NCBI GenBank assembly: GCA_047620505.1
Contig: JBLHKS010000011.1
Span: 1-64,000, forward strand
From: JBLHKS01 sp047620505
Lineage (GTDB): Bacteria; Verrucomicrobiota; Verrucomicrobiia; Verrucomicrobiales; DEV007
Direction: 5' to 3'
DNA: 64,000 nt
Position 1 is the first letter of the stretch. Each line of letters begins with the position of its first letter. The position numbers and the translations under genes were made by a program. The notes under the pieces are model-generated. The model had not been told where the DNA came from and made no database searches. It saw only the letters and a program-made list of their open reading frames with translations. This document shows positions 28,111-35,998 of this stretch, one piece after another.

Positions 28111-30627
28111 ATGATCACACGAATCGGATTGGCAATTTTGGGATGCGGGCCAGCAGCTGCTGAGTTGAAGCCGCAGGAATTTCTCTCGACCTACTGTTTT
28201 GAATGCCACGGCACCGAGAAGCAGAAGGGCGATCGGCAGTTCAACGCGCTCGGCGTCGAGCTTTCGAATCTCGACACGATCGAAACCTGGCAGGAAATTC
28301 TCGATCAACTCAACCTCGGCGAGATGCCGCCTTCAAAAGCGAAACAACCCACGCCGGAGGAAATCAAATCGCTCGTTAGCTGGGTTTCGAGCGAGTTGAA
28401 AGCCGCTCACGAATCGCTTGATGCGGATCTCGCGCGGCCGGTCGTTCGAAGGCTCAATCGGGTTCAGTACGACCGGACGGTCCGCTCGCTCCTGCATCTC
28501 GAACCCATGTTGGCTGACCCAACTGAGTCGTTTCCGCCTGACGTTCGAGTTGAGAATTTCGACACGATCGGCTCGGCGCTGGTGACTTCGGATTTCTTGC
28601 TCGAGAGCTACCTGCAAGCAGCCGGGCTGCTCATCGAAAAGGCGACCTGCGTGACTCCCGAGCCGCCGAAGCCGCAAACCTGGACTTTCCAAGCGCCATT
28701 CAGCAAGCTGCCAGCGCGGCCGGATGGTTTGGACGAGCCCGGCAAGTTTCAGCACATCCGCAAGAACAACACTTATGAAGACGGTTACCTTTGGCTGTCG
28801 AAATTTCCAAAGGGCGTGCCGCAGGACGGCTGGTACGAACTGACGTTCAAAGCGCAGGGGATCAACCGGGATTACCCGTATGATGAGAATCGAATCCGAG
28901 TTCGCAAGAGTGAGCCGCTTCGAGTCGGCGTGGTCGCGGGGCACCCAGGTTACGGCGATTTGAAAGCGCCTAACGGGTCCGATCGGCCTTTGTTGGAATT
29001 GGATTTGCCTGACGATGAACCTCGAGTTTTCAAACATCGAATTTGGCTGGATCAGGGTTTTCAACCACGGTTCTGTTTTCCGAACGGTCCTAACCGAACG
29101 AAACCGTTTCGCGGCTTCACGGTTCAGGACGACCCGCATCATTTTGCCGAGTTCATCAAATTTCTCGGGCCGAATGACGGCGAATTTCGAAAGCTGCCGC
29201 CAGAGTTGACGAAAGGCGCAGAGAAAGGGGCGAGTCGAGATGGAAAGGAGCTGGATTCGCGAAAATTCTACACGAACAAGAATTCCTACCAAGGTTGGTC
29301 GGCCTGGACGCGGGCTTACGAGGGGCCTCGAGTTCGGATTTACGAAGTTAGCCTGGAGGGTCCGTTTTTTGATTCCTGGCCGACCGAGAGCCACGCCGCG
29401 CTTTACGGAGAAAACGAGATTTCCCTCACGAACGCGGAGCCGATCCTGCGTTCGTTCGCGAATCGTGCGTTTCGACGGCCCGTGGCAGACGAGGAGTTGG
29501 CGGTGCTCATGAAGCTCGTCGAGCAGCGAGCAGCTGCTGGGTTCAGCGAAGTCGAATCGGTTCAGGCCGGGCTTCAAGCAGTCCTGTGCTCGCCGGGATT
29601 TCTTTATCTCGAACAGGATGGCGATCACGCGCTTGCCGAGCGGCTTTCCTACTTTATTTGGTCAGATTCGCCGGATTCAAATTTGCGATCGGCGGCGGCA
29701 AAAAACGAGCTGAGCAAAGAGGGCAGGATCCTGACCGAAGCAGAACGGCTTCTCGCTGACGACCGAGTTGAGACCTTCGTCGATCAGTTCACCGATAGCT
29801 GGCTTCAACTCGACAAAGTCGGCAAGCAGCCTCCGAGCCACTCGACGTTTCCGACCTACTTCACGCATTCGCTTGAGTCGGCGATGCTCGCGGAGTCGCG
29901 CTTGTTTTTCCGGCACCTGCTCGATGAGAATCTGCCGATCACGAACTTCATCGATTCCGAGTTCACCTTCCTGAATTCGAATCTGGCGGCGCACTACGGA
30001 ATCGACGGCGTGCGCGGGCATCAAATGCGAAAAGTCGAAGTCAGCGAACGGCGGCGTGGCGGTTTGTTAGGGCAGGCTGCGGTTTTGACGGCCTCGGCGA
30101 ATGGGATCGACACCTCGCCGGTGATTCGCGGAATCTGGGTGCTCGAAAAAATCCTTGGCGACCCTCCCCTGCCCCCTCCGCCGGACATCGAACCGATCGA
30201 ACCCGACATCCGCGGCGTCGCCTCGATTCGTGAGCAGCTGGTGAAGCATCGCGAGGTCGAGACCTGCGCCGAGTGTCATCGAAAAATCGATCCGCTCGGC
30301 TTTGCGCTGGAGAATTTCGACCCGGTTGGCGGCTGGCGAGCCCGCTACGAACAGACCAATCGCAAGCCGGTCGTCGACGCTTCGGGCCAACTTCCTGACG
30401 GCAGCGAGTTCGGCGATGTGGTCGATCTCAAGCAGCTTTTGCTCGCTCGCAAACACCAGTTCGCGCACTGCCTGACGGAAAAACTCCTGACCTACTCAAC
30501 TGGCCACCAGATGGGCCCGGCTGATCGCCCGCACATCGATTCGATCGTCCATGAGCTGGAAGAACGCGGCTGGGGGCTGCGCGATCTGGTTTTGTTAGTG
30601 ATCGAGAGCAAGCCGTTTCGCGGCTGA
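28111..30627 (+). CDS. DUF1587/DUF1592/DUF1588/DUF1585 cytochrome-like exported protein
   Basis: 838 residues. After a short export signal there is a haem-c site C29-F-E-C-H33 with GEMPPSKAKQPT, then DUF1587 (RRLNRVQYDRTVRSLL), an inserted carbohydrate-binding-like region (about 195-420), DUF1592 (about 430-570; FANRAFRRPVADEEL, LAERLSYFIWSDSPD), DUF1588 (about 625-690; RGGLLGQAAVLTASANG) with DUF1595-type sequence between, a second CAECH site near 697 and DUF1585 at the end (GHQMGPADRPHID). It forms a two-gene operon with the DUF1552 gene and is probably a periplasmic dihaem redox protein. Confidence 0.93.
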   Translation: MITRIGLAILGCGPAAAELKPQEFLSTYCFECHGTEKQKGDRQFNALGVELSNLDTIETWQEILDQLNLGEMPPSKAKQPTPEEIKSLVSWVSSELKAAHESLDADLARPVVRRLNRVQYDRTVRSLLHLEPMLADPTESFPPDVRVENFDTIGSALVTSDFLLESYLQAAGLLIEKATCVTPEPPKPQTWTFQAPFSKLPARPDGLDEPGKFQHIRKNNTYEDGYLWLSKFPKGVPQDGWYELTFKAQGINRDYPYDENRIRVRKSEPLRVGVVAGHPGYGDLKAPNGSDRPLLELDLPDDEPRVFKHRIWLDQGFQPRFCFPNGPNRTKPFRGFTVQDDPHHFAEFIKFLGPNDGEFRKLPPELTKGAEKGASRDGKELDSRKFYTNKNSYQGWSAWTRAYEGPRVRIYEVSLEGPFFDSWPTESHAALYGENEISLTNAEPILRSFANRAFRRPVADEELAVLMKLVEQRAAAGFSEVESVQAGLQAVLCSPGFLYLEQDGDHALAERLSYFIWSDSPDSNLRSAAAKNELSKEGRILTEAERLLADDRVETFVDQFTDSWLQLDKVGKQPPSHSTFPTYFTHSLESAMLAESRLFFRHLLDENLPITNFIDSEFTFLNSNLAAHYGIDGVRGHQMRKVEVSERRRGGLLGQAAVLTASANGIDTSPVIRGIWVLEKILGDPPLPPPPDIEPIEPDIRGVASIREQLVKHREVETCAECHRKIDPLGFALENFDPVGGWRARYEQTNRKPVVDASGQLPDGSEFGDVVDLKQLLLARKHQFAHCLTEKLLTYSTGHQMGPADRPHIDSIVHELEERGWGLRDLVLLVIESKPFRG

Positions 30628-30629
30628 GG

Positions 30630-31097
30630 CTAAGGACGAGTTGGCAGCAGACCTTCGTACGCTCCAGGCCAGGAATCCGGGATTTCGATCGCTCCGACTG
30701 TCCGCCTGAAAAACACCTCGGCTTTGGTCGCGCCGATCACCGCGTAGGCGAAACCTTCCTCGCGCATCGCCTCCAGGGCTCGAATCGTCAGCGCTCGACC
30801 AAGACTCCCGCCGCGCGCTTCTTTGATCAAGCCGATGGGGCCGAAAAACCCCTGAAACGTGGTGTTGAAGCAGGCGGCACCCAGCAGCTGCTGGTCTTTG
30901 ACCGCGACGAAACAGCGGATCGGCTGCCCACCGAATGCAACTGCGGTTTCGCTGGCCCAGCCGGGCGAAAATTCGTCCTCGAACCATTTCATGACGACTC
31001 CGCGTTCGGGCGCGATCGCTCGCCGAATGACCACGCCCTCGCCGAATTCATCCGGCATCGCAGGGAGGTCGTAAAGTTTGACGAGGAGATCGGTCAT
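30630..31097 (-). CDS. GNAT-type N-acetyltransferase
   Basis: 155 residues with the GNAT acetyl-CoA loop in LIKEARGGSLGRALTIRALEAMREEGFAYAVIGATKAEVFFRR (about 90-132) and a preceding beta strand pair (AACFNTTFQGFFGPIGL). The acceptor is unknown. It follows fabF by 15 bp on the same strand and ends 2 bp from the convergent DUF1592 gene. Confidence 0.8.
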   Translation of the reverse strand: MTDLLVKLYDLPAMPDEFGEGVVIRRAIAPERGVVMKWFEDEFSPGWASETAVAFGGQPIRCFVAVKDQQLLGAACFNTTFQGFFGPIGLIKEARGGSLGRALTIRALEAMREEGFAYAVIGATKAEVFFRRTVGAIEIPDSWPGAYEGLLPTRP

Positions 31098-31112
31098 CGC
31101 CGCAACGGACGC

Positions 31113-32360
31113 TCAGCCGTCGAATCGACGCAACACAATCGAGGCGTTGTGGCCGCCAAAGCCGAACGAGTTGCTGATCGCGGCGTCGACTTTCGCTTCG
31201 CGCGCGGTGTGCGGAACGCAGTCTAGATCGGCTTCCGGCTCCTGATCATCGAGGTTAATCGTTGGCGGAACGACGCCATCGCGGATCGCCATGGCACAGG
31301 CGGCCAGCTCAACTCCGCCAGCGGCACCGAGGAGGTGACCGGTCATCGATTTTGATGAGCTAACGAGAAGGCCGTTCTGCGCACGGTCACCGAAAGCGGA
31401 TTTCATCGCGCGGATTTCGCACATGTCGCCGACTGGAGTCGAAGTGCCATGAGCGTTGACGTAATCCATTTCTTCCGGGTTGAGCTTAGCGTGGCGCATC
31501 GCGTTTTGCATGCATTTGCGAGCGCCTGCTCCGTCCGGCAGCGGTGAGGTGAGGTGGTGAGCGTCTGCCGAAACGCCATAACCAGAAATTTCACACAGAA
31601 TCTCTGCTCCGCGAGCTTTGGCGTGTTCAAGTTCTTCGATCACAACAACTCCGGCACCTTCGCCCATGACGAATCCGTCCCTGCCTTTGTCGAAAGGGCG
31701 AGACGCCTTTTCCGGCTCGTCGTTGCGCGTGCTGAGCGCTCTCATGTTGCTGAAACCAGCCAGCCCGACGGGCGTGATTGAAGCTTCGGCACCGCCAGCG
31801 ATGAACGCGTCGGCGTCATCGAATTTGATCATCCGCCAAGCTTCTCCGATGTTGTGATTCGAGGTCGCGCACGCGGTTACGATGACCATGTTAGGCCCAC
31901 GCAGACCGTATTCCATGGAGATCTGGCCGCTGGCGATGTTCGTGATCATCATCGGGATGAGAAACGGCGATACGCGGCCTGGCCCCTTTTCGATTTTAAT
32001 GGCGATCTGCTTTTCGAGGGTCGCGAGACCACCGATTCCGCTACCGACCATGACGCCGATGCGGTCGTTGTCGGTCTTCTCGAAATCGATTCCTGACTGC
32101 TCGACAGCCATCTTCGCCGCCGCCATCCCGAGATGTACGAAGCGATCGCTCCGCCGGGCATCTTTTGGATTGCTGAACCACTTCGCGGCTTCAAAATCCT
32201 TCACTTCGCCGCCGATCTGACAGGGATAATCGGAGGGATCGAACTGGGTAATTCGTCCGATTCCGCTTTGTCCGGCGGTGAGGTTTTTCCAATAAGATTC
32301 CAAGTCGTTACCGATAGGGGAAACGACACCAATGCCAGTTAATACGACTCTACGATCCAT
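31113..32360 (-). CDS. fabF: 3-oxoacyl-[acyl-carrier-protein] synthase II
   Basis: 415 residues with the full KAS II fold: RRVVLTGIGVVSPIGND at the start, the nucleophile C164 in VTACATSNHN, the histidine motifs NAHGTSTPVGD (about 303) and GHLLGAAGGVE (about 343), and the end NSFGFGGHNASIVLRR. It condenses malonyl-ACP with acyl-ACP in fatty-acid elongation in the cytoplasm. No acpP or fabD is adjacent; the gene lies downstream of a small zinc-ribbon gene. Confidence 0.96.
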   Translation of the reverse strand: MDRRVVLTGIGVVSPIGNDLESYWKNLTAGQSGIGRITQFDPSDYPCQIGGEVKDFEAAKWFSNPKDARRSDRFVHLGMAAAKMAVEQSGIDFEKTDNDRIGVMVGSGIGGLATLEKQIAIKIEKGPGRVSPFLIPMMITNIASGQISMEYGLRGPNMVIVTACATSNHNIGEAWRMIKFDDADAFIAGGAEASITPVGLAGFSNMRALSTRNDEPEKASRPFDKGRDGFVMGEGAGVVVIEELEHAKARGAEILCEISGYGVSADAHHLTSPLPDGAGARKCMQNAMRHAKLNPEEMDYVNAHGTSTPVGDMCEIRAMKSAFGDRAQNGLLVSSSKSMTGHLLGAAGGVELAACAMAIRDGVVPPTINLDDQEPEADLDCVPHTAREAKVDAAISNSFGFGGHNASIVLRRFDG

Positions 32361-32430
32361 TCCAGTGCGATTCGACAGGTGAGCGGTATATTTGTCGGCG
32401 GGCTAGAGTTTGCAAGCGATTCCGAACGGC

Positions 32431-32670
32431 TCAAATTTCGCTGACGGGTTCGCGTTCGTTAGGCCGGCCACACTCGGGGCAATTCGGCAGGTGCTCGCCG
32501 CTACGATCTTCGTAGTGGCAGCCGCAAACCTGGCAAACGACCTGGAATTTGCGCAAACGGCGTCTCCGAACTCCACGCGAGAATTGATTGATTACCCAGA
32601 GCACAAAAAGCCCGCCAAGCACGAGGACGAGGTAAAGCACGATGACCTGGACGAGGCTGACTTGGATCAT
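32431..32670 (-). CDS. Small membrane protein with a zinc ribbon
   Basis: 79 residues: one membrane helix (about 4-27; VSLVQVIVLYLVLVLGGLFVLWVI), a basic patch (RRRRLRK), then CQVCGCHYEDRSGEHLPNCPECG, a C4 zinc-ribbon-like motif facing the cytoplasm. It lies 28 bp after the TonB-like gene. Function is unknown. Confidence 0.7.
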   Translation of the reverse strand: MIQVSLVQVIVLYLVLVLGGLFVLWVINQFSRGVRRRRLRKFQVVCQVCGCHYEDRSGEHLPNCPECGRPNEREPVSEI

Positions 32671-32698
32671 TCCGGAACTTTGGACAATGGATTCATCG

Positions 32699-33466
32699 CT
32701 ACCAGGAAATCTCGATCCAGCCCCACTTCAATCCGCTGGCGGGTTTGGCAGCTCGGTTGAATCGCAGGGCGTTGCGGAAGTGGAGAGCGAAATTTTCCGG
32801 CAGGGGCGCTTCGAGTTCTTCGTCGATGATGAGGTGTTGCAAACCGCCGTCAGCCCGAACGCCGACCAGCGCCCGGAAACGACGACCCGGAGCCTCCACG
32901 ATTTCCAGCAGTTTCGAATCAATTTCGATCTCGCGGCCTGCGAATTCGGGCCCCAGCTGAATGACGGGCTGCGCTGGAGGCGAAGGAATCGGAGGAGCCG
33001 GTTGAGCGGAAAGTTTGGTCTGCGGAAGGACAATCTCGTCGCCTCGGATCAGGTCGGGCAGGCTCAATTCAGGCTCGGAAGGAGGAAAATCGCGTAACGC
33101 GATTTCGTGTCCCTGAAAAGACGGTCGAAACGCTGCACGCCGTGAGTTCAAAATCTCTCCGGTCATTTCTTCGCCGCCACCCGCACCTAACGAAAAAGAT
33201 CGATCGTTCAAAACGCGGAGAAACCGAGCGGCTTGAGGATCGCTGGATTGAAGCAGAGTAACGCGGGTAGGCTGGGGAGTCACGCGAACTGCAGGCGGAT
33301 AAATCACGCGAAAAACGTAGAAGGCGAAAACGTGCCCTAACAAGGATGCTAAAATAATGAAGTGGAGTCGCCAGTTTATCTTGGGAGTTCTCCAGCTGAA
33401 AATCAGTTTTGGCGCGTCTTCGTCTGCGTCAGTTTTTTCCGGAAGACTGCTGGAGACCTCGCTCAT
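32699..33466 (-). CDS. TonB-like or hypothetical periplasmic partner of the ExbB/ExbD pair
   Basis: 255 residues: a cytoplasmic start, one membrane helix (about 34-53; LHFIILASLLGHVFAFYVFRVIYP), a Pro-rich central region (about 140-170) and a small C-terminal domain (about 185-255; ALVGVRADGGLQHLIIDEELEAPLPENFALHFRNALRF). This resembles the layout of TonB/TolA energy transducers, but a classical TonB C-terminal motif is not clear. Its ATG overlaps the exbD stop (ATGA), which supports a common complex. Confidence 0.6.
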   Translation of the reverse strand: MSEVSSSLPEKTDADEDAPKLIFSWRTPKINWRLHFIILASLLGHVFAFYVFRVIYPPAVRVTPQPTRVTLLQSSDPQAARFLRVLNDRSFSLGAGGGEEMTGEILNSRRAAFRPSFQGHEIALRDFPPSEPELSLPDLIRGDEIVLPQTKLSAQPAPPIPSPPAQPVIQLGPEFAGREIEIDSKLLEIVEAPGRRFRALVGVRADGGLQHLIIDEELEAPLPENFALHFRNALRFNRAAKPASGLKWGWIEISW

Positions 33467-33873
33467 GATTCGGAATCCGTCGCCAAGGCCAATTCCAGTT
33501 TCTGCTGCTTCACGAGATCGGATATCGTGATGATCACGCCAAACGGAGCCATCACGTCTCCTCGAATTACGACGTGCCGGACTTCAGGATGCTTTTCCTT
33601 GGCCTCTTCCAGCGCGACCTCCATTTCCTCCAATTTGATCGGCTTTTCGTTGAAATAAATCCGCGGTGGCACGCCTTCGGTAACCGTGATGATGTGCGCC
33701 GTCTCCATCGGCGGCAGGCTTCCGGATGAAGCCGGAGTGTCGACGAAAATTCCAGACCTCAGCACGAAGTTGGAGCTCATCATAAAGAAGAGCAGCAACA
33801 ACAGGACCACATTGATCAGTGGTGCCAGGTAGAGAAAACCGGCGCTGTCGCGCAAGGTACTTTCGAGCTTCAT
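33463..33873 (-). CDS. ExbD/TolR-family protein
   Basis: 136 residues: short N-terminus, one membrane helix containing the usual hydrophobic run (FLYLAPLINVVLLLLLFFMMSSNFVL, about 13-38) and a small periplasmic domain (VPPRIYFNEKPIKLEEMEVALEEAKEKHPEVRHVVIRGD) characteristic of ExbD/TolR. The family's conserved membrane aspartate (in LxDVxxxLLxFF) is replaced by N21 in PLINVVLLLLLFF, which is notable because that residue carries protons. It is in an operon with an ExbB-like gene 70 bp upstream. Confidence 0.85.
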   Translation of the reverse strand: MKLESTLRDSAGFLYLAPLINVVLLLLLFFMMSSNFVLRSGIFVDTPASSGSLPPMETAHIITVTEGVPPRIYFNEKPIKLEEMEVALEEAKEKHPEVRHVVIRGDVMAPFGVIITISDLVKQQKLELALATDSES

Positions 33874-33943
33874 TCCGGGGTTCGGTCAGTGGTCAAAGCG
33901 GCACTGAAGCCCGAAAACCGCTCGGTGAAAACCGAAAACTGGT

Positions 33944-34612
33944 TCAAGCCTCGCCAGCAGCTGCTGGAGCCGCCTGGCGGAATTCGACGATGTCGTCGCG
34001 CTTACTCCTGGAGTCGTGGATGATGTTCACGATTTCGATTCCAGCCCGCTCCATGTCGTGCATCAGCTTCTTCGAATAGGAGACGAGGTAGGCGTGCAAA
34101 GTGAATGCTGGAATCGCGACGACGAGGCCGACTGCGGTGTCGATCATCGCCCGGTAAAGACCGGCGGCGATCGCGGTTTGAGTCGTGTAGCCGCTCTGAG
34201 CCTGGATATCGGTCAGGGTGCTGATCAGGACGATAATCGTTCCCAGAAGACCGATCATCGGCGCGACGTAGGCGATGTTTCGCAGCGGGGCGAGGTTCTT
34301 TTCCAGATCGGGGACCTCGAGCTGCCCCTGCTCCTGAACGATCTGTTTGAGCTCCTCACGCGGCGCGTCGTGCCTGAGAACTGCAGCGTGGACGACCCGC
34401 GCGACTGGCCCTGGCGTGCCTGCGCATTCGTGAATCGCCTCGGCGTAATTTCGCTTACGAATCAAGTTCGACAGACCGTTGAGCAAATCGCTCACGCTGA
34501 TTCGGGAGCGGTGAAAATGGAGATATCGCTCCACAAACACGGCCAACCCTAAAACGCTGCATCCCAAAAGAAGCCAAATCAGGCCCCCTCCTTTACTGAT
34601 CAATTCTTCCAT
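33944..34612 (-). CDS. MotA/TolQ/ExbB proton-channel family protein
   Basis: 222 residues with three membrane helices: GGLIWLLLGCSVLGLAVFVERYLHFHRS near the start, then NIAYVAPMIGLLGTIIVLISTL and YRAMIDTAVGLVVAIPAFTLHAYLV. The GLLGTIIVL...TAVGLVVAIPA pattern is diagnostic. It should form the proton channel with the ExbD-like protein and drive the TonB-like partner. The start is preceded by a run of seven G about 10 bases upstream of ATG, an unusual purine tract that may serve as ribosome site. Confidence 0.9.
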   Translation of the reverse strand: MEELISKGGGLIWLLLGCSVLGLAVFVERYLHFHRSRISVSDLLNGLSNLIRKRNYAEAIHECAGTPGPVARVVHAAVLRHDAPREELKQIVQEQGQLEVPDLEKNLAPLRNIAYVAPMIGLLGTIIVLISTLTDIQAQSGYTTQTAIAAGLYRAMIDTAVGLVVAIPAFTLHAYLVSYSKKLMHDMERAGIEIVNIIHDSRSKRDDIVEFRQAAPAAAGEA

Positions 34613-34758
34613 CTATTAATTCCCCCCCAAGGAAAAAGTTTTGCTGGTCCCCCCGGACCTGCGTCGAGATTTACCAAGTCTCTCCGAGGCTGTAAAGCCT
34701 TGAAGCTGAAAAACTTTTAAATTATTCGCGAAAGCCGGTTTGGAGGTCCAATTGCTGT

Positions 34759-35313
34759 TCAGTTGTAGCGCAGAAACGGATTCTCGAGCGTTTGAGCCGC
34801 AGGAATTGTGCCAGGTGTCACCCCCAGATCGACTTCGCCGTAACCCGTCCGACTCTTGACGACTTCCTTCAAACTTGCCTGAATCGTTCCCGCAGCGCGA
34901 TGGGCATTCAGCCGAACGACGCCAACAGCGACCCCGTCGCCAAAAATCGTCAGCAGGGCGAACGTCTCGCTCACTGGACAGCAGAAAAAATGTTTCCCGG
35001 CGCCATGGCAAAAAACTTCCGGCGCTGTTTGCTCGCCGAGTTGCTGGGCGAGCATCTGAGTTGAACCGAACATTCCGGCCGCAAGCACGCCGATCGCGTT
35101 TGGATCCGGCTGAGGCGAACCAGCAGCTGCTGGCCCGATTTCGTGCATCAGAATCGCCCCGCTGTGCTCGATCAACGCGACCGAATCGGCCTCCGTCTCT
35201 CGAAGAAATTCCTGCAACGCCTCGCGAAACCAGTGCGTCGATTCGCTGGTCAAATTGAGGTTGTAGTCGCCGGAAATCGCCGGAACGCTGGTCTGACCGG
35301 CGGCTTCGCTCAT
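34759..35313 (-). CDS. Roadblock/LC7 domain protein (MglB-like)
   Basis: 184 residues. The core ALQEFLRETEADSVALIEHSGAILMHEIG ... NAIGVLAAGMFGSTQMLAQQLGE ... FALLTIFGDGVAVGVVRLNA is a roadblock/LC7 fold (about 28-145), followed by a tail ending in NPFLRYN. MglB-type roadblock proteins act as GTPase-activating partners of MglA. The gene starts 2 bp after the MglA-like gene ends, which fits that pairing. Confidence 0.82.
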   Translation of the reverse strand: MSEAAGQTSVPAISGDYNLNLTSESTHWFREALQEFLRETEADSVALIEHSGAILMHEIGPAAAGSPQPDPNAIGVLAAGMFGSTQMLAQQLGEQTAPEVFCHGAGKHFFCCPVSETFALLTIFGDGVAVGVVRLNAHRAAGTIQASLKEVVKSRTGYGEVDLGVTPGTIPAAQTLENPFLRYN

Positions 35314-35315
35314 GG

Positions 35316-35981
35316 TCAGGCGGTTGCGGCCAATTCAGGTTGCGTCTGAGGCGCTGAAGTTGCCGGAGCTGCGCTGACATCACGGTTAGCAGCGTGAAAA
35401 CGAGCGATGGTTTCCTGAGCGACGGCGTTGAGCGTCGCAAAAACGTTGATTCCCTGCGCGGCGACGGTTTCAAAGACCTGGAGCTGTTTCGGCCCGCCGT
35501 TCAAAACCATGTCGAGGTGATCTCGGGCGATCGCTCCGGGCACATCGCGCTTGTTGTACTGGAGGACGAGGGGCAAATCCTGGAGAGTCGAGCCTGGATT
35601 GTTCTTCTCCAAATTTTCCGCCACGGTCCGCAGCGCCTGGGCGTTGTCTTCGATCCTGTCCGGACCCGAATCGGCCACGAACACGATCGCGTCAACGCCG
35701 CGAAGCACCAGCTGACGAGTCGCGTTGTAGGCGGCCTGACCAGGCACGGTGTAGAGCTGAAAACGAGTGTGATAATCCTGAATCAGCACGGAATCGATCG
35801 GCAGGTAGTCGAAGAAAACCGTGCGATCGGTCGAAGTCGCCATCGAAAGCAAATCACCGCGCTCTTCAGCGCCGAGCCGCTCATGAATGTGCTGCAAATT
35901 CGTTGTTTTACCGCTGTAGGCCGGGCCGCAGTAAACAATTTTGAACTGCACTTCCCGAGTGTCGTGATTTACAAGAGCCAT
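35316..35981 (-). CDS. mglA: MglA-family small GTPase
   Basis: 221 residues. The start VQFKIVYCGPAYSGKTTNLQHIHERL holds the P-loop G19-PAYSGKT; TSTDRTVFFDYLPID fits the MglA switch I; YTVPGQAAYNATRQLVLRGVDAIVFVADS is switch II and its strand; NKRD is the base-recognition motif (about 144). MglA GTPases set cell polarity or gliding direction in Myxococcus and Thermus; here it may organise polarity or a surface machine. An Ala/Pro-rich tail of about 20 residues follows. It lies between two roadblock genes. Confidence 0.92.
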   Translation of the reverse strand: MALVNHDTREVQFKIVYCGPAYSGKTTNLQHIHERLGAEERGDLLSMATSTDRTVFFDYLPIDSVLIQDYHTRFQLYTVPGQAAYNATRQLVLRGVDAIVFVADSGPDRIEDNAQALRTVAENLEKNNPGSTLQDLPLVLQYNKRDVPGAIARDHLDMVLNGGPKQLQVFETVAAQGINVFATLNAVAQETIARFHAANRDVSAAPATSAPQTQPELAATA

Positions 35982-35998
35982 GGTTCAGTTGGAAAGTT

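Noticed and set aside
884..30627. The three PSD1 proteins and the DUF1592 protein as one metabolic island
   Set aside because: They lie in separate transcription units interrupted by sdh, LysM and unrelated genes, so a single cluster is not supported.
34643..34662. Possible terminator after the roadblock operon (GGTCC/GGACC)
   Set aside because: The stem is only 5 bp and the following T run is poor.
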